Origin: Frankia sp.
GTDB lineage: Bacteria; Actinomycetota; Actinomycetes; Frankiales; Frankiaceae
Assembly: GCA_019689615.1 (NCBI GenBank)
Contig: JADGHD010000249.1
Coordinates: 1-7,242, forward strand
Direction of reading: 5' to 3'
DNA: 7,242 nt
The translations under genes were made by a program, and so were the position numbers. This document shows, in pieces, positions 1-5,191 of this stretch (position 1 is the stretch's first letter; every line of letters starts with the position of its first letter). A model generated the notes under the pieces. It did no database searches and was not told the DNA's origin. It worked only from the letters and a program-made list of their open reading frames with translations.

Positions 1-112
1 CCCCCGTGCGCCCCCACCACCGCCCTGACCAGGCCCGTGAGCAAGCAGCGCGATCAGGAAGGGCCGGCGGCGGCCCTGCTCGCCGGCACGGGCGCGGGTG
101 GCGGCGCTGGCG
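1..112. other. left edge, no assignable gene
   Basis: This stretch lies downstream of the minus-strand stop codon at 113-115. Frames are open on both strands, but only in the way any very GC-rich DNA is open. The translations are Ala/Gly/Arg-rich and show no recognisable domain or start with a ribosome binding site. A minus-strand gene could continue off the left edge, but nothing here proves it. Confidence 0.4.
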
Positions 113-730
113 CTAGCGGCCGGTGCCGCCGCGGCGGTATGGGGCGCGGGCGCCGGAACGGCCGCGTTCCCTCGGCCGGACGAGCGGGGGTGCCGGCAGG
201 ACCGGGACGTCCCATTCCACCACCAGCTCGCCACCCGGGGGCAGGGCCTTCCACTCCTCGCCCAGCGCGCGCAGCCGCCGGGCCGCGGACGCGGCGAGGC
301 CGACGTCGAACGGGGGCGGGCCGGAGCCGACGCTGCGCCAGACCGCGTCCAGCCCGGCGACCGCGGAGGGGTCGTCGCCCTGGGCGGCGGCCCGGCTGAC
401 GACGAAGGCGGCCAGCTCGGCGAGCATGATCTCGCTCCGGTTCGCGCGCAGCACGGCGCGCGAGCGCACCGTGGCGTCGTGCCGGCGCCGGCCGGACACG
501 ACCCACATGCTCCGGAACTCGGCGCCGGAGGCGATGCTGCCCCAGAAGCCCTTGGCCATGTGCAGTTCGCGTTCCGCGACCAGGTGCCCGAGGTCGTGCG
601 GGACGGCGGACCTGCGGTCGTAGAACGCGAGGCCCATGATCACGCCGTCGGGGCGCTGGATGGTGGCGATCGCGTTGGCGCCGCCGCGCGGCCCGGCGCC
701 GGCCGGCGGTCGGGTGAAGGTCACCAACAC
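113..730 (-). CDS. conserved hypothetical protein with HDLxHxxxE motif
   Basis: About 205 residues from a GTG at 730 to a TAG at 113-115. I recognise the general pattern of a small actinobacterial protein family without known function: a short beta-rich N-terminus (residues 1-38), then PHDLGHLVAERELHMAKGFW (about 44-63), a segment SGRRRHDATVRSRAVLR (79-95), and a C-terminus containing EEWKALPPGGELVVEW (158-173). The spacing H45, H49, E53 (HDLGHLVAE) resembles a metal-ligand helix, but it is not the HExxH of zincin proteases, so no enzymatic role is claimed. The frame stays open upstream to 1300, but that part is low-complexity Pro/Arg/Ala sequence with no homology-like pattern. The start was therefore placed where coherent protein begins; a second GTG at 724 is equally possible. 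The ribosome binding site is weak (GGTGG a few bases upstream). The gene is transcribed alone, divergently from the DUF2236 gene. Confidence 0.72.
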   Translation of the reverse strand: MLVTFTRPPAGAGPRGGANAIATIQRPDGVIMGLAFYDRRSAVPHDLGHLVAERELHMAKGFWGSIASGAEFRSMWVVSGRRRHDATVRSRAVLRANRSEIMLAELAAFVVSRAAAQGDDPSAVAGLDAVWRSVGSGPPPFDVGLAASAARRLRALGEEWKALPPGGELVVEWDVPVLPAPPLVRPRERGRSGARAPYRRGGTGR

Positions 731-838
731 ATGACCACCATCCGCGCGACCGGGCGCGATCGCAATCGGATTTCGCCGGCCGAGCCGGCCGCCGACGCCC
801 GGCGAGCACACGCTCGGGTGCCCGGGGGGGCCGGGCGG

Positions 839-872
839 CGGCCGCTGTGGTCGGCTGACACCGCAGCGGCCG
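839..872. repeat. inverted repeat / hairpin
   Basis: CGGCCGCTG at 839-847 pairs perfectly with CAGCGGCCG at 864-872. The stem continues inward through a G-U pair (848/863) and three more pairs (849-851 with 860-862), giving about 13 base pairs closed by an 8-base loop (852-859). There is no T-tract. It could be a factor-independent terminator in the actinobacterial style, a structured leader, or chance in GC-rich DNA. The extension beyond nine pairs makes chance less likely. Confidence 0.45.
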
Positions 873-881
873 TGCGGGGCG

Positions 882-921
882 CCGCGGTCGGGTGCCCGCC
901 GTGGCCAGCGGGCGACCGCGG
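882..921. repeat. inverted repeat / bulged hairpin
   Basis: CCGCGGTCG at 882-890 is the exact reverse complement of CGACCGCGG at 913-921. Inside it, CCCGC (895-899) pairs with GCGGG (908-912), leaving a four-base bulge (891-894) and an 8-base loop (900-907). It begins only nine bases after the preceding hairpin ends, so the two form a tandem structured block within the divergent gap. The role is unknown. Confidence 0.4.
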
Positions 922-1081
922 TGGTCGGCCGAAGCGTGGGCGGTTGGACCGGCTCGCGGCCGGGTGGGTGGGTCGCGACAGGTGGCGGATGGCGTGGCCG
1001 GGTGACCCGCCCGCGTGCTGGGTGGGCCGCCGTTCGGTGACCGGCCCGGCGCGGCCGTGGGGCGTGTTGTGGCTCACGGAC

Positions 1082-1108
1082 GGAACGATCCGCACGAACC
1101 AGACGTAT
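1082..1108 (+). promoter_or_regulatory. putative ECF-sigma-type promoter
   Basis: GGAAC at 1082-1086 is followed after exactly 17 bases by CGTAT at 1104-1108. This resembles the GGAAC / N16-17 / CGT(T) architecture of many actinobacterial extracytoplasmic-function sigma promoters. It points at the DUF2236 gene and would leave a leader of about 130 bases. An alternative housekeeping-type -10, TACGCT (1126-1131, TAnnnT), lies just downstream but has no convincing -35. The assignment rests on the motif alone. Confidence 0.35.
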
Positions 1109-1245
1109 CGTCCCGCCGACTTTCCTACGCTGCGCAGAAGGACGCATCGGCCAGCGTCCGACCGGCCGGGTGGCGGCTGGTGGCCAGCCGCCGAGCGGGA
1201 GCGAGCGACCGGCGGCGAGACCGGACTGCACGACAGGAGGCGGCG

Positions 1246-2304
1246 GTGACGACCAAGGCCGGCGCGCAGGCCCACGGCACGGGCGAGATCCCCGAACCAC
1301 GAGATGCGCCCTCCGGCCCAGGCGCGGCCAACATCGCCGTCCGCACGGCGCACGCCGCGCCCGCCGCTCCCGCGATCCCGGGCTCGCCCGCCCCCGGGGC
1401 CGATGACGCCGACGCCGGGGGTTCGCGCGGCACCACCACGCTCACCGCCAGTCGGACCGGGACCGCGCCGGCCGAGGCCCCGGCCACGGAGACCGTCGAG
1501 ATCGACCCGGCGGACTACCTCGACGGGGTGGGCGCCTTCCTGGCCGGGCCCGCGAACGTGATCATGCAGCTGAGCTGGGCGCCGGTCGGCTACGGCGTGG
1601 TCGAGAGCCGGGTGGAGAGCGGGCAGGTGACCCGGCACCCGGTGAAGCGGTTCCGGACGACGTTCAGCTACATCGCCGTTGCCCTGCTCGGCACCGACGA
1701 GGACCGCGCCCACCTGCGGGCCGCCGTGAACCGGGCCCACGCCCAGGTCCGCTCCACCGCCGACAGCCCCGTCGAGTACCACGCGATGCGGCCGGACCTG
1801 CAGCTGTGGGTGGCGGCCTGCCTCTACTGGGGCGCGGTCGACCTCTACACCCGGCTGCACGGGCCGATGGAGCCAGCCGTCGCGGACGCGTTCTACCGGC
1901 ACGCCGCCCGGTTCGGCACCACGCTGCAGGTACGCCAGCAAATGTGGCCGGCCGACCGGGCAGTGTTCGAGCGGTACTGGCAGGAGGCGCTGGGCCGGGT
2001 GTCGCTCGACGACACGGTCCGTCGCTACCTGCACGACCTGATCACCCGCCGGTCGTTGCGGTTCCCGTTCAACCTCGGCCCGCGTGGGCCGAGGGTGTTC
2101 CTCACGACGGGCTTCCTTCCGCCGCGGTTTCGCGCCGAGATGGGGCTTGCCTGGTCCGAGGAGCAGCAGGCCAGGTTCGACCGGCTGCTGCGGCGCATCG
2201 GCGCGGTCTCGCGCCGGATGCCCCGCGCGGTCCGGCTGTTCCCGTTCAACCTGCTGCTGTGGGACGTCCGCCGCCGGATCCGCCAGGGCCGCCCGCTCGT
2301 CTGA
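1246..2304 (+). CDS. DUF2236 / MpaB-Lcp family oxygenase
   Basis: 352 residues, GTG start at 1246 with a strong AGGAGG at 1235-1240 (5-base spacing), TGA stop at 2302-2304. The frame is open further upstream (ATG at 1015), but that part is non-protein-like. Residues 1 to about 85 are an Ala/Pro/Gly/Thr-rich, probably disordered tail. From about 86 (IDPADYL) onward the sequence follows the DUF2236 family (ER-bound oxygenase MpaB / rubber oxygenase Lcp, Pfam PF09995): GPANVIMQLSWAPVG (101-115), RHPVKRFRTTFSYI (130-143), ALLGTDEDR, NRAHAQV with H165, LQLWVAACLYWGAVDLY (187-203), QMWPADRAVFERYW (from 232), and an Arg-rich end (LLLWDVRRRIRQG). Studied members carry b-type haem and cleave C-C double bonds (Lcp on rubber) or prenyl chains (MpaB); H165 is the best candidate for the axial ligand by alignment from memory. 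The substrate is unknown. It has no signal peptide, unlike secreted Lcp, so it is probably cytoplasmic or membrane-associated. It is a single-gene unit ending in a hairpin. Confidence 0.9.
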   Translation: MTTKAGAQAHGTGEIPEPRDAPSGPGAANIAVRTAHAAPAAPAIPGSPAPGADDADAGGSRGTTTLTASRTGTAPAEAPATETVEIDPADYLDGVGAFLAGPANVIMQLSWAPVGYGVVESRVESGQVTRHPVKRFRTTFSYIAVALLGTDEDRAHLRAAVNRAHAQVRSTADSPVEYHAMRPDLQLWVAACLYWGAVDLYTRLHGPMEPAVADAFYRHAARFGTTLQVRQQMWPADRAVFERYWQEALGRVSLDDTVRRYLHDLITRRSLRFPFNLGPRGPRVFLTTGFLPPRFRAEMGLAWSEEQQARFDRLLRRIGAVSRRMPRAVRLFPFNLLLWDVRRRIRQGRPLV

Positions 2305-2321
2305 CCGGGCGGCCCTGGCGG
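2280..2321 (+). terminator. hairpin overlapping the DUF2236 stop codon
   Basis: Bases 2280-2295 and 2306-2321 are perfect reverse complements (16 pairs), separated by a 10-base loop (2296-2305) that contains the TGA stop. CGCCAGGGCCGCCCG forms most of the left arm. There is no U-tract, which is usual for actinobacterial intrinsic terminators. The left arm is coding sequence, so the last five or six codons also serve as the stem. It probably ends transcription of the oxygenase gene and may protect its 3' end. Confidence 0.7.
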
Positions 2322-2366
2322 GTTGATGCCCGGTCATCGCCGACGCGGCAGGGCCGTCGGCGGAGA

Positions 2367-2398
2367 GCGCCGGCCGGCCAGGTGTGGCCGGCCGGCGC
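2367..2398. terminator. perfect 14-bp hairpin between convergent genes
   Basis: GCGCCGGCCGGCCA (2367-2380) and its exact reverse complement (2385-2398) flank the tetraloop GGTG. The hairpin sits 10 bases beyond the stop of the minus-strand MFS gene and 62 bases beyond the stop of the plus-strand oxygenase gene. It can therefore act on both converging transcripts, but its closeness to the MFS stop suggests it is mainly that gene's terminator. No U-tract is present on either side. Confidence 0.72.
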
Positions 2399-2407
2399 CC
2401 GCCGTCG

Positions 2408-3967
2408 TCAGCCGACGTGGACCGGAGCACCCTCCGGGGCGGACATGTCGTTCCTGCGGGCGCGGATGAACCCGAGCGCCGCCACCAGCGCGAGGAACAT
2501 CAGCGCGCCGCTCCAGATGAACGAGGTCGTGTAGCCCTCGATCTGGGCCTGGGCCTGCGCGGTGCCACCGGTCCCGTGCGCGGTGAGGTAGTTGGACACG
2601 GCGGTCGCGTAGACCGTGTTCAGCAGCGCGACCCCGAGCGAGCCGCCCACCTGCTGCGTGGCGTTCAGCACGGCGCTGGCCACGCCGGCGTCGTGCTGTT
2701 CGACCCCGAGCAGCGCCAGGCTGGACATCGGGACGAAGGCCATGCCCATGCCGAGGCTGATCAGCAGCTCGGCCGGCAGCACGTGGCTGGCGTAGCCGGT
2801 GTCCAGGCCGACCCGGGTGAGCAGCAGCAGGCCCGCCACCGCGGACGCGGTGCCCGCGGCCATGAGGACCTTCGGGCCGGTGCGCGGGAGCAGCTGGCTG
2901 GCCAGCCCGGCCGAGACGATGATGCCGGCGCTGAACGGCAGGAACGCGAACCCGCTGCGCAGGGCGCTGTAGCCCAGCGTCTGCTGGAAGTAGAACGTCA
3001 GGAACAGGAACATCGCGAACAGGCCGCCGCCGGCCAACATCGCGACGAGGAACGACCCACCACGGTTGGCGTTGAGCACGACCCGTAGTGGCAGCAGCGG
3101 CGCGGCGGCCCGGGCCTCGATCGCGACGAACGCGACCAGCAGCACCCCGGCGGCCACGAGCAGCCCGATGGTCGCCCCGGCGGACCAGCCGTCCTCGGCG
3201 GCCCGGGTGAACCCGTACACCAGCGCCAGCAGGCCGAGGGTCACCGTGACCGCGCCGGGCACGTCGTAGCTCGCCCTGCCCTCGGCCCGGCTCTCCCGCA
3301 CGACCAGCACCGCGGCCATGGCGGCGGCCAGCGCGATCGGGACGTTGACGTACATGCACCAGCGCCAGGACACGTACTCGGTGAGCAGGCCCCCGGCGAT
3401 GAGGCCGATGGCCGCGCCACCACCGGAGATCGCACCGTAGACGCCGAAGGCCCGGGCACGCTCCTTGCCCTCGGTGAAGGTCACCGTGATCAGCGACAGC
3501 GCCGCCGGGGCCAGCAGCGCCGCGCATGCGCCCTGCAGCGCCCGGGCGACGAACAGCGCCTCGGCGTTCGGAGCAGCCCCGCCGAGGGCGGACGCGGCGG
3601 CGAATCCCACCAGTCCCCAGATGAACGCCCGCTTGCGCCCGGCGTAGTCGGCCACCCGGCCGCCGAGCAGCAGCAGGCCGCCGAACGCCAGCGTGTAGGC
3701 CGTCATCACCCACTGCCGGTTGGCGGTGGAGATATCCAGGTCCAGTTGGGCGTGCGGGAGCGCGATCGTCATGATCGACGCGTCCAGCACCACCATGAGC
3801 TGCGAGACCGCAATGATCGCCAGCGCCAGCCAGCGTCGTGGGTCGGGTGGTTGGCCCGGGCCGGCGCCCGCCGAGGGTCTGTAGGCGGTCGCGGTGCCGG
3901 TGCCGGCGGCAACCCCGCGGTCGCCGGCTGGCCCGTCGCCGGGCACGACCTCTGTGGGTGCGGTCAC
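2408..3967 (-). CDS. DHA2 (EmrB/QacA-type) MFS drug exporter
   Basis: 519 residues, the usual size for a 14-helix drug:H+ antiporter of the DHA2 family, which expels drugs or secondary metabolites across the inner membrane. The start is GTG at 3967-3965, preceded by GAGGAG with 5-base spacing. A disordered, Gly/Ala/Pro-rich tail (1-43) precedes the first helix. Visible family motifs are LDASIMTIALP (61-71, motif D1), GRVADYAGRKR (103-113, loop 2-3 motif A), R142-AxQG (motif B), a Gly-rich helix-5 segment followed by SWRWCMYVNVP (200-210), YFQQTLGYSALRSGFAFLP (326-344), and NATQQVGGSLGVALLNTV (435-452), all characteristic of EmrB/QacA proteins. The short polar C-terminus is cytoplasmic. It is divergent from a MarR gene across a palindrome-rich 308-base gap, so repression relieved by a small-molecule ligand is the likely control. 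The substrate cannot be inferred. Confidence 0.93.
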   Translation of the reverse strand: MTAPTEVVPGDGPAGDRGVAAGTGTATAYRPSAGAGPGQPPDPRRWLALAIIAVSQLMVVLDASIMTIALPHAQLDLDISTANRQWVMTAYTLAFGGLLLLGGRVADYAGRKRAFIWGLVGFAAASALGGAAPNAEALFVARALQGACAALLAPAALSLITVTFTEGKERARAFGVYGAISGGGAAIGLIAGGLLTEYVSWRWCMYVNVPIALAAAMAAVLVVRESRAEGRASYDVPGAVTVTLGLLALVYGFTRAAEDGWSAGATIGLLVAAGVLLVAFVAIEARAAAPLLPLRVVLNANRGGSFLVAMLAGGGLFAMFLFLTFYFQQTLGYSALRSGFAFLPFSAGIIVSAGLASQLLPRTGPKVLMAAGTASAVAGLLLLTRVGLDTGYASHVLPAELLISLGMGMAFVPMSSLALLGVEQHDAGVASAVLNATQQVGGSLGVALLNTVYATAVSNYLTAHGTGGTAQAQAQIEGYTTSFIWSGALMFLALVAALGFIRARRNDMSAPEGAPVHVG

Positions 3968-4100
3968 ATCTTCTCCTCGGGTCTGGTCCGGGGGAACGAG
4001 GAGCCCCCACCGGAGCCTTCATCGCTGTGAGTGGTTGACCGCGCGGAGGACGCGGCCAGGACAGTTCGAGGCGCGACGGCGCGGGTGCCGCCGCGCGGAC

Positions 4101-4136
4101 CTATCAGATAGATAGCTAGCTAGATACTAGCTAGCT
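4101..4136. promoter_or_regulatory. AT-rich tetranucleotide/palindrome block, probable operator
   Basis: In the MFS-marR divergent gap the base composition drops sharply. From 4107 the sequence reads GATA GATA GCTA GCTA GATA, then CTAGCTAGCT. AGCTAGCTAG (4114-4123) and CTAGCTAGCT (4127-4136) are perfect inverted 10-mers around the 3-base centre ATA. CTATC-A-GATAG (4101-4111) is a second small palindrome alongside. CTAG, a rare tetramer in many bacterial genomes, occurs four times. The -10-like hexamers TAGTAT (minus strand, 4129-4124) and GATACT (plus strand, 4123-4128) lie in the centre. A binding site for the adjacent MarR dimer that covers the exporter promoter is the simplest reading; binding itself is inferred. 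Confidence 0.6.
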
Positions 4137-4170
4137 CAGCCGGACGCCGAAGCCTCCCATCCACCGAGAA

Positions 4171-4183
4171 GGACCTAAGGTCC
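4171..4183. promoter_or_regulatory. small palindrome GGACC-TAA-GGTCC
   Basis: A perfect five-base inverted repeat around TAA lies in the middle of the divergent gap between the AT-rich block and the marR promoter. It may be a half-site pair for a regulator. It is short enough that chance cannot be excluded. Confidence 0.25.
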
Positions 4184-4220
4184 CGACCCTTGCCGAAACA
4201 CCGAACTGTCCCGTGCTCTG

Positions 4221-4260
4221 ATAGTACGAGATCAAACTATACGAGCATCGGGCTGATCTC
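4221..4260. promoter_or_regulatory. overlapping inverted repeats upstream of marR
   Basis: ATAGT (4221-4225) and ACTAT (4236-4240) are inverted with a 10-base spacer, a geometry common for MarR dimers, which bind palindromes of roughly 16-20 bases. A second pair, GAGATCA (4228-4234) and TGATCTC (4254-4260), interlocks with it, and TACGAG is directly repeated at 4225-4230 and 4240-4245. The block sits immediately upstream of the proposed marR -10, so a protein bound here would block transcription of marR itself. This fits autorepression. The two pairs cannot form the same structure at once, so one may be fortuitous. Confidence 0.5.
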
Positions 4261-4263
4261 AAC

Positions 4264-4269
4264 TACACT
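4264..4269 (+). promoter_or_regulatory. -10 element for a probable leaderless marR transcript
   Basis: TACACT fits the actinobacterial TAnnnT -10 consensus. It ends six bases before the A of the ATG at 4276, so transcription would start at or next to the initiation codon. The bases between (TCCGTC) contain no ribosome binding site, which agrees with leaderless translation, a common mode in actinobacteria. No good -35 is visible. Confidence 0.5.
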
Positions 4270-4275
4270 TCCGTC

Positions 4276-5013
4276 ATGACCCGCGACGGGGAGACGCCGA
4301 ACCCGCGCGGCGGCCCTGGCGCCGACGTCAGCGCGCCCCAGGGTGACGCCCGCGACGCCGGCCGGCCGCTCACGATCACCGCGGTGGACGGTGGGCCGGA
4401 CGACGCCGTCTACCCGCATGACGTGCTGAGCGACGATCCCGACGCCATGGCGGAGCTCGGCTGCCTCAGCGCGCCGACGGCCCCGGACGAGATCGACGAC
4501 ATGGTCAGGGAGTGGCAGCAGGACCACCCCGAGGTCGACCGGGAGGCGCTCGCCTGCTTCGTCCGGCTCAAGCGGCTCAGCCGCGACCTCGAGATGTGCA
4601 CAGGGGCGGTGCTGCGCCGGCACAAGCTGACGGTCGGCGAGTTCGACGTGCTCGCGGCGCTGCGCCGGTCCGGCCCGTCCTGCACGTCGATCCCGTCGAA
4701 GCTGTCCGAGATGCTCATGCTGTCGCGGGCTGGCATGACCAACCGGCTCGACCGGCTGGAGGCCGCCGGACTGGCCGAGCGCCGCCTCGACCCGGCGGAC
4801 CGGCGCAGCTTCCAGATCGCGCTGACCGAGCGCGGCCGTCAGGTCATCGACGCCGCGCTCGCCGAGCACGCGCAGATCATCAACCGGATCAACGCCGTGC
4901 TCCCGCCCGACCAGCGCCAGTGCCTGGACCTGGCGCTGCGCGCCCTGCTCGGCGTCTTCCAGATCGCCGAACACGCGCGCAGGCCGTCCACCAACCGCGC
5001 CGCCGCCCGCTGA
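4276..5013 (+). CDS. MarR-family transcriptional repressor with N-terminal extension
   Basis: 245 residues, ATG at 4276, TGA at 5011-5013; most MarR proteins are 140-170 residues. Residues 1 to about 70 are an acidic, Gly/Pro-rich extension without a recognisable domain. The MarR fold runs from about 72: REWQQDHPEVDREAL (dimerisation helix), then LTVGEFDVLAALRRSGPSC (118-136), the recognition helix around SRAGMTNRLDRLEAAGL (150-166), the wing with DPADRRS (172-178) followed by an ALTERG stretch, and C-terminal dimerisation helices to about 235. Shorter starts exist at ATG 4447 (residue 58) and ATG 4501 (residue 76), but neither has a clear ribosome binding site, whereas 4276 fits a leaderless promoter. 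Cysteines at 64, 94, 108, 136 and 216 would allow redox sensing, though no OhrR-type N-terminal Cys context is seen. It probably represses the divergent exporter and itself; the ligand is unknown. Confidence 0.9.
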   Translation: MTRDGETPNPRGGPGADVSAPQGDARDAGRPLTITAVDGGPDDAVYPHDVLSDDPDAMAELGCLSAPTAPDEIDDMVREWQQDHPEVDREALACFVRLKRLSRDLEMCTGAVLRRHKLTVGEFDVLAALRRSGPSCTSIPSKLSEMLMLSRAGMTNRLDRLEAAGLAERRLDPADRRSFQIALTERGRQVIDAALAEHAQIINRINAVLPPDQRQCLDLALRALLGVFQIAEHARRPSTNRAAAR

Positions 5014-5080
5014 CCGCGGGCCACGACCAGCGCGCGCGTCCGCGCGAGCGACGCCGGGAACGCCCGCCGGCTCGTGCGGA

Positions 5081-5114
5081 CGCGGCCGGCGCCGACGGCT
5101 GATCGGTGGCCGCG
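5081..5114. terminator. possible terminator hairpin between marR and dioxygenase genes
   Basis: CGCGGCC (5081-5087) pairs with GGCCGCG (5108-5114). After a three-base bulge, GCCGA (5091-5095) pairs with TCGGT (5103-5107, one G-U), leaving a 7-base loop (5096-5102). A second small hairpin, GTCGGC / GCCGAC with a GCTG loop, lies at 5157-5172. Both are in the 178-base gap between convergent genes, where terminators are expected. Neither is as strong as the hairpins at 2280-2398. Confidence 0.35.
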
Positions 5115-5191
5115 CGCTGGATCACCCGCCATCCGACCTGCTCGCCGAGGCGGTGCGTCGGCGCTGGCCGACCCGGTCCCGGTCGCGCGAA

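Larger units (their letters stand above)
731..1245. other. divergent intergenic region, 515 bases
   Basis: This region separates the hypothetical gene (minus) from the DUF2236 oxygenase gene (plus) and must hold both promoters. It contains two adjacent inverted repeats (839-872 and 882-921), a run of seven G at 824-830, and an ECF-like promoter near 1082-1108. Long open frames cross it on both strands, but their translations are Arg/Pro/Gly-rich with no domain, so I see no gene. No promoter for the minus-strand gene could be assigned. Confidence 0.6.

Noticed and set aside
824..830. Run of seven G as a possible frameshift or phase-variable tract
   Set aside because: It is in non-coding DNA and short for slippage in this composition; it affects no gene called here.
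731..1300. N-terminal extension of the hypothetical protein up to an ATG at 1300
   Set aside because: The extension is Pro/Arg-rich low-complexity sequence and would run through the divergent promoter region and into the start of the DUF2236 gene.
721..2430. Long minus-strand open frame (569 codons) across the intergenic gap and the DUF2236 gene
   Set aside because: It lies antisense to a clear DUF2236 protein, its translation is Arg/Pro/His/Gly-rich without motifs, and long spurious frames are expected at this GC content.
2334..4022. Minus-strand frame of 562 codons overlapping the MFS gene
   Set aside because: It is a shadow in another frame of the same strand; only the 2408-3967 frame gives transmembrane helices and EmrB/QacA motifs.
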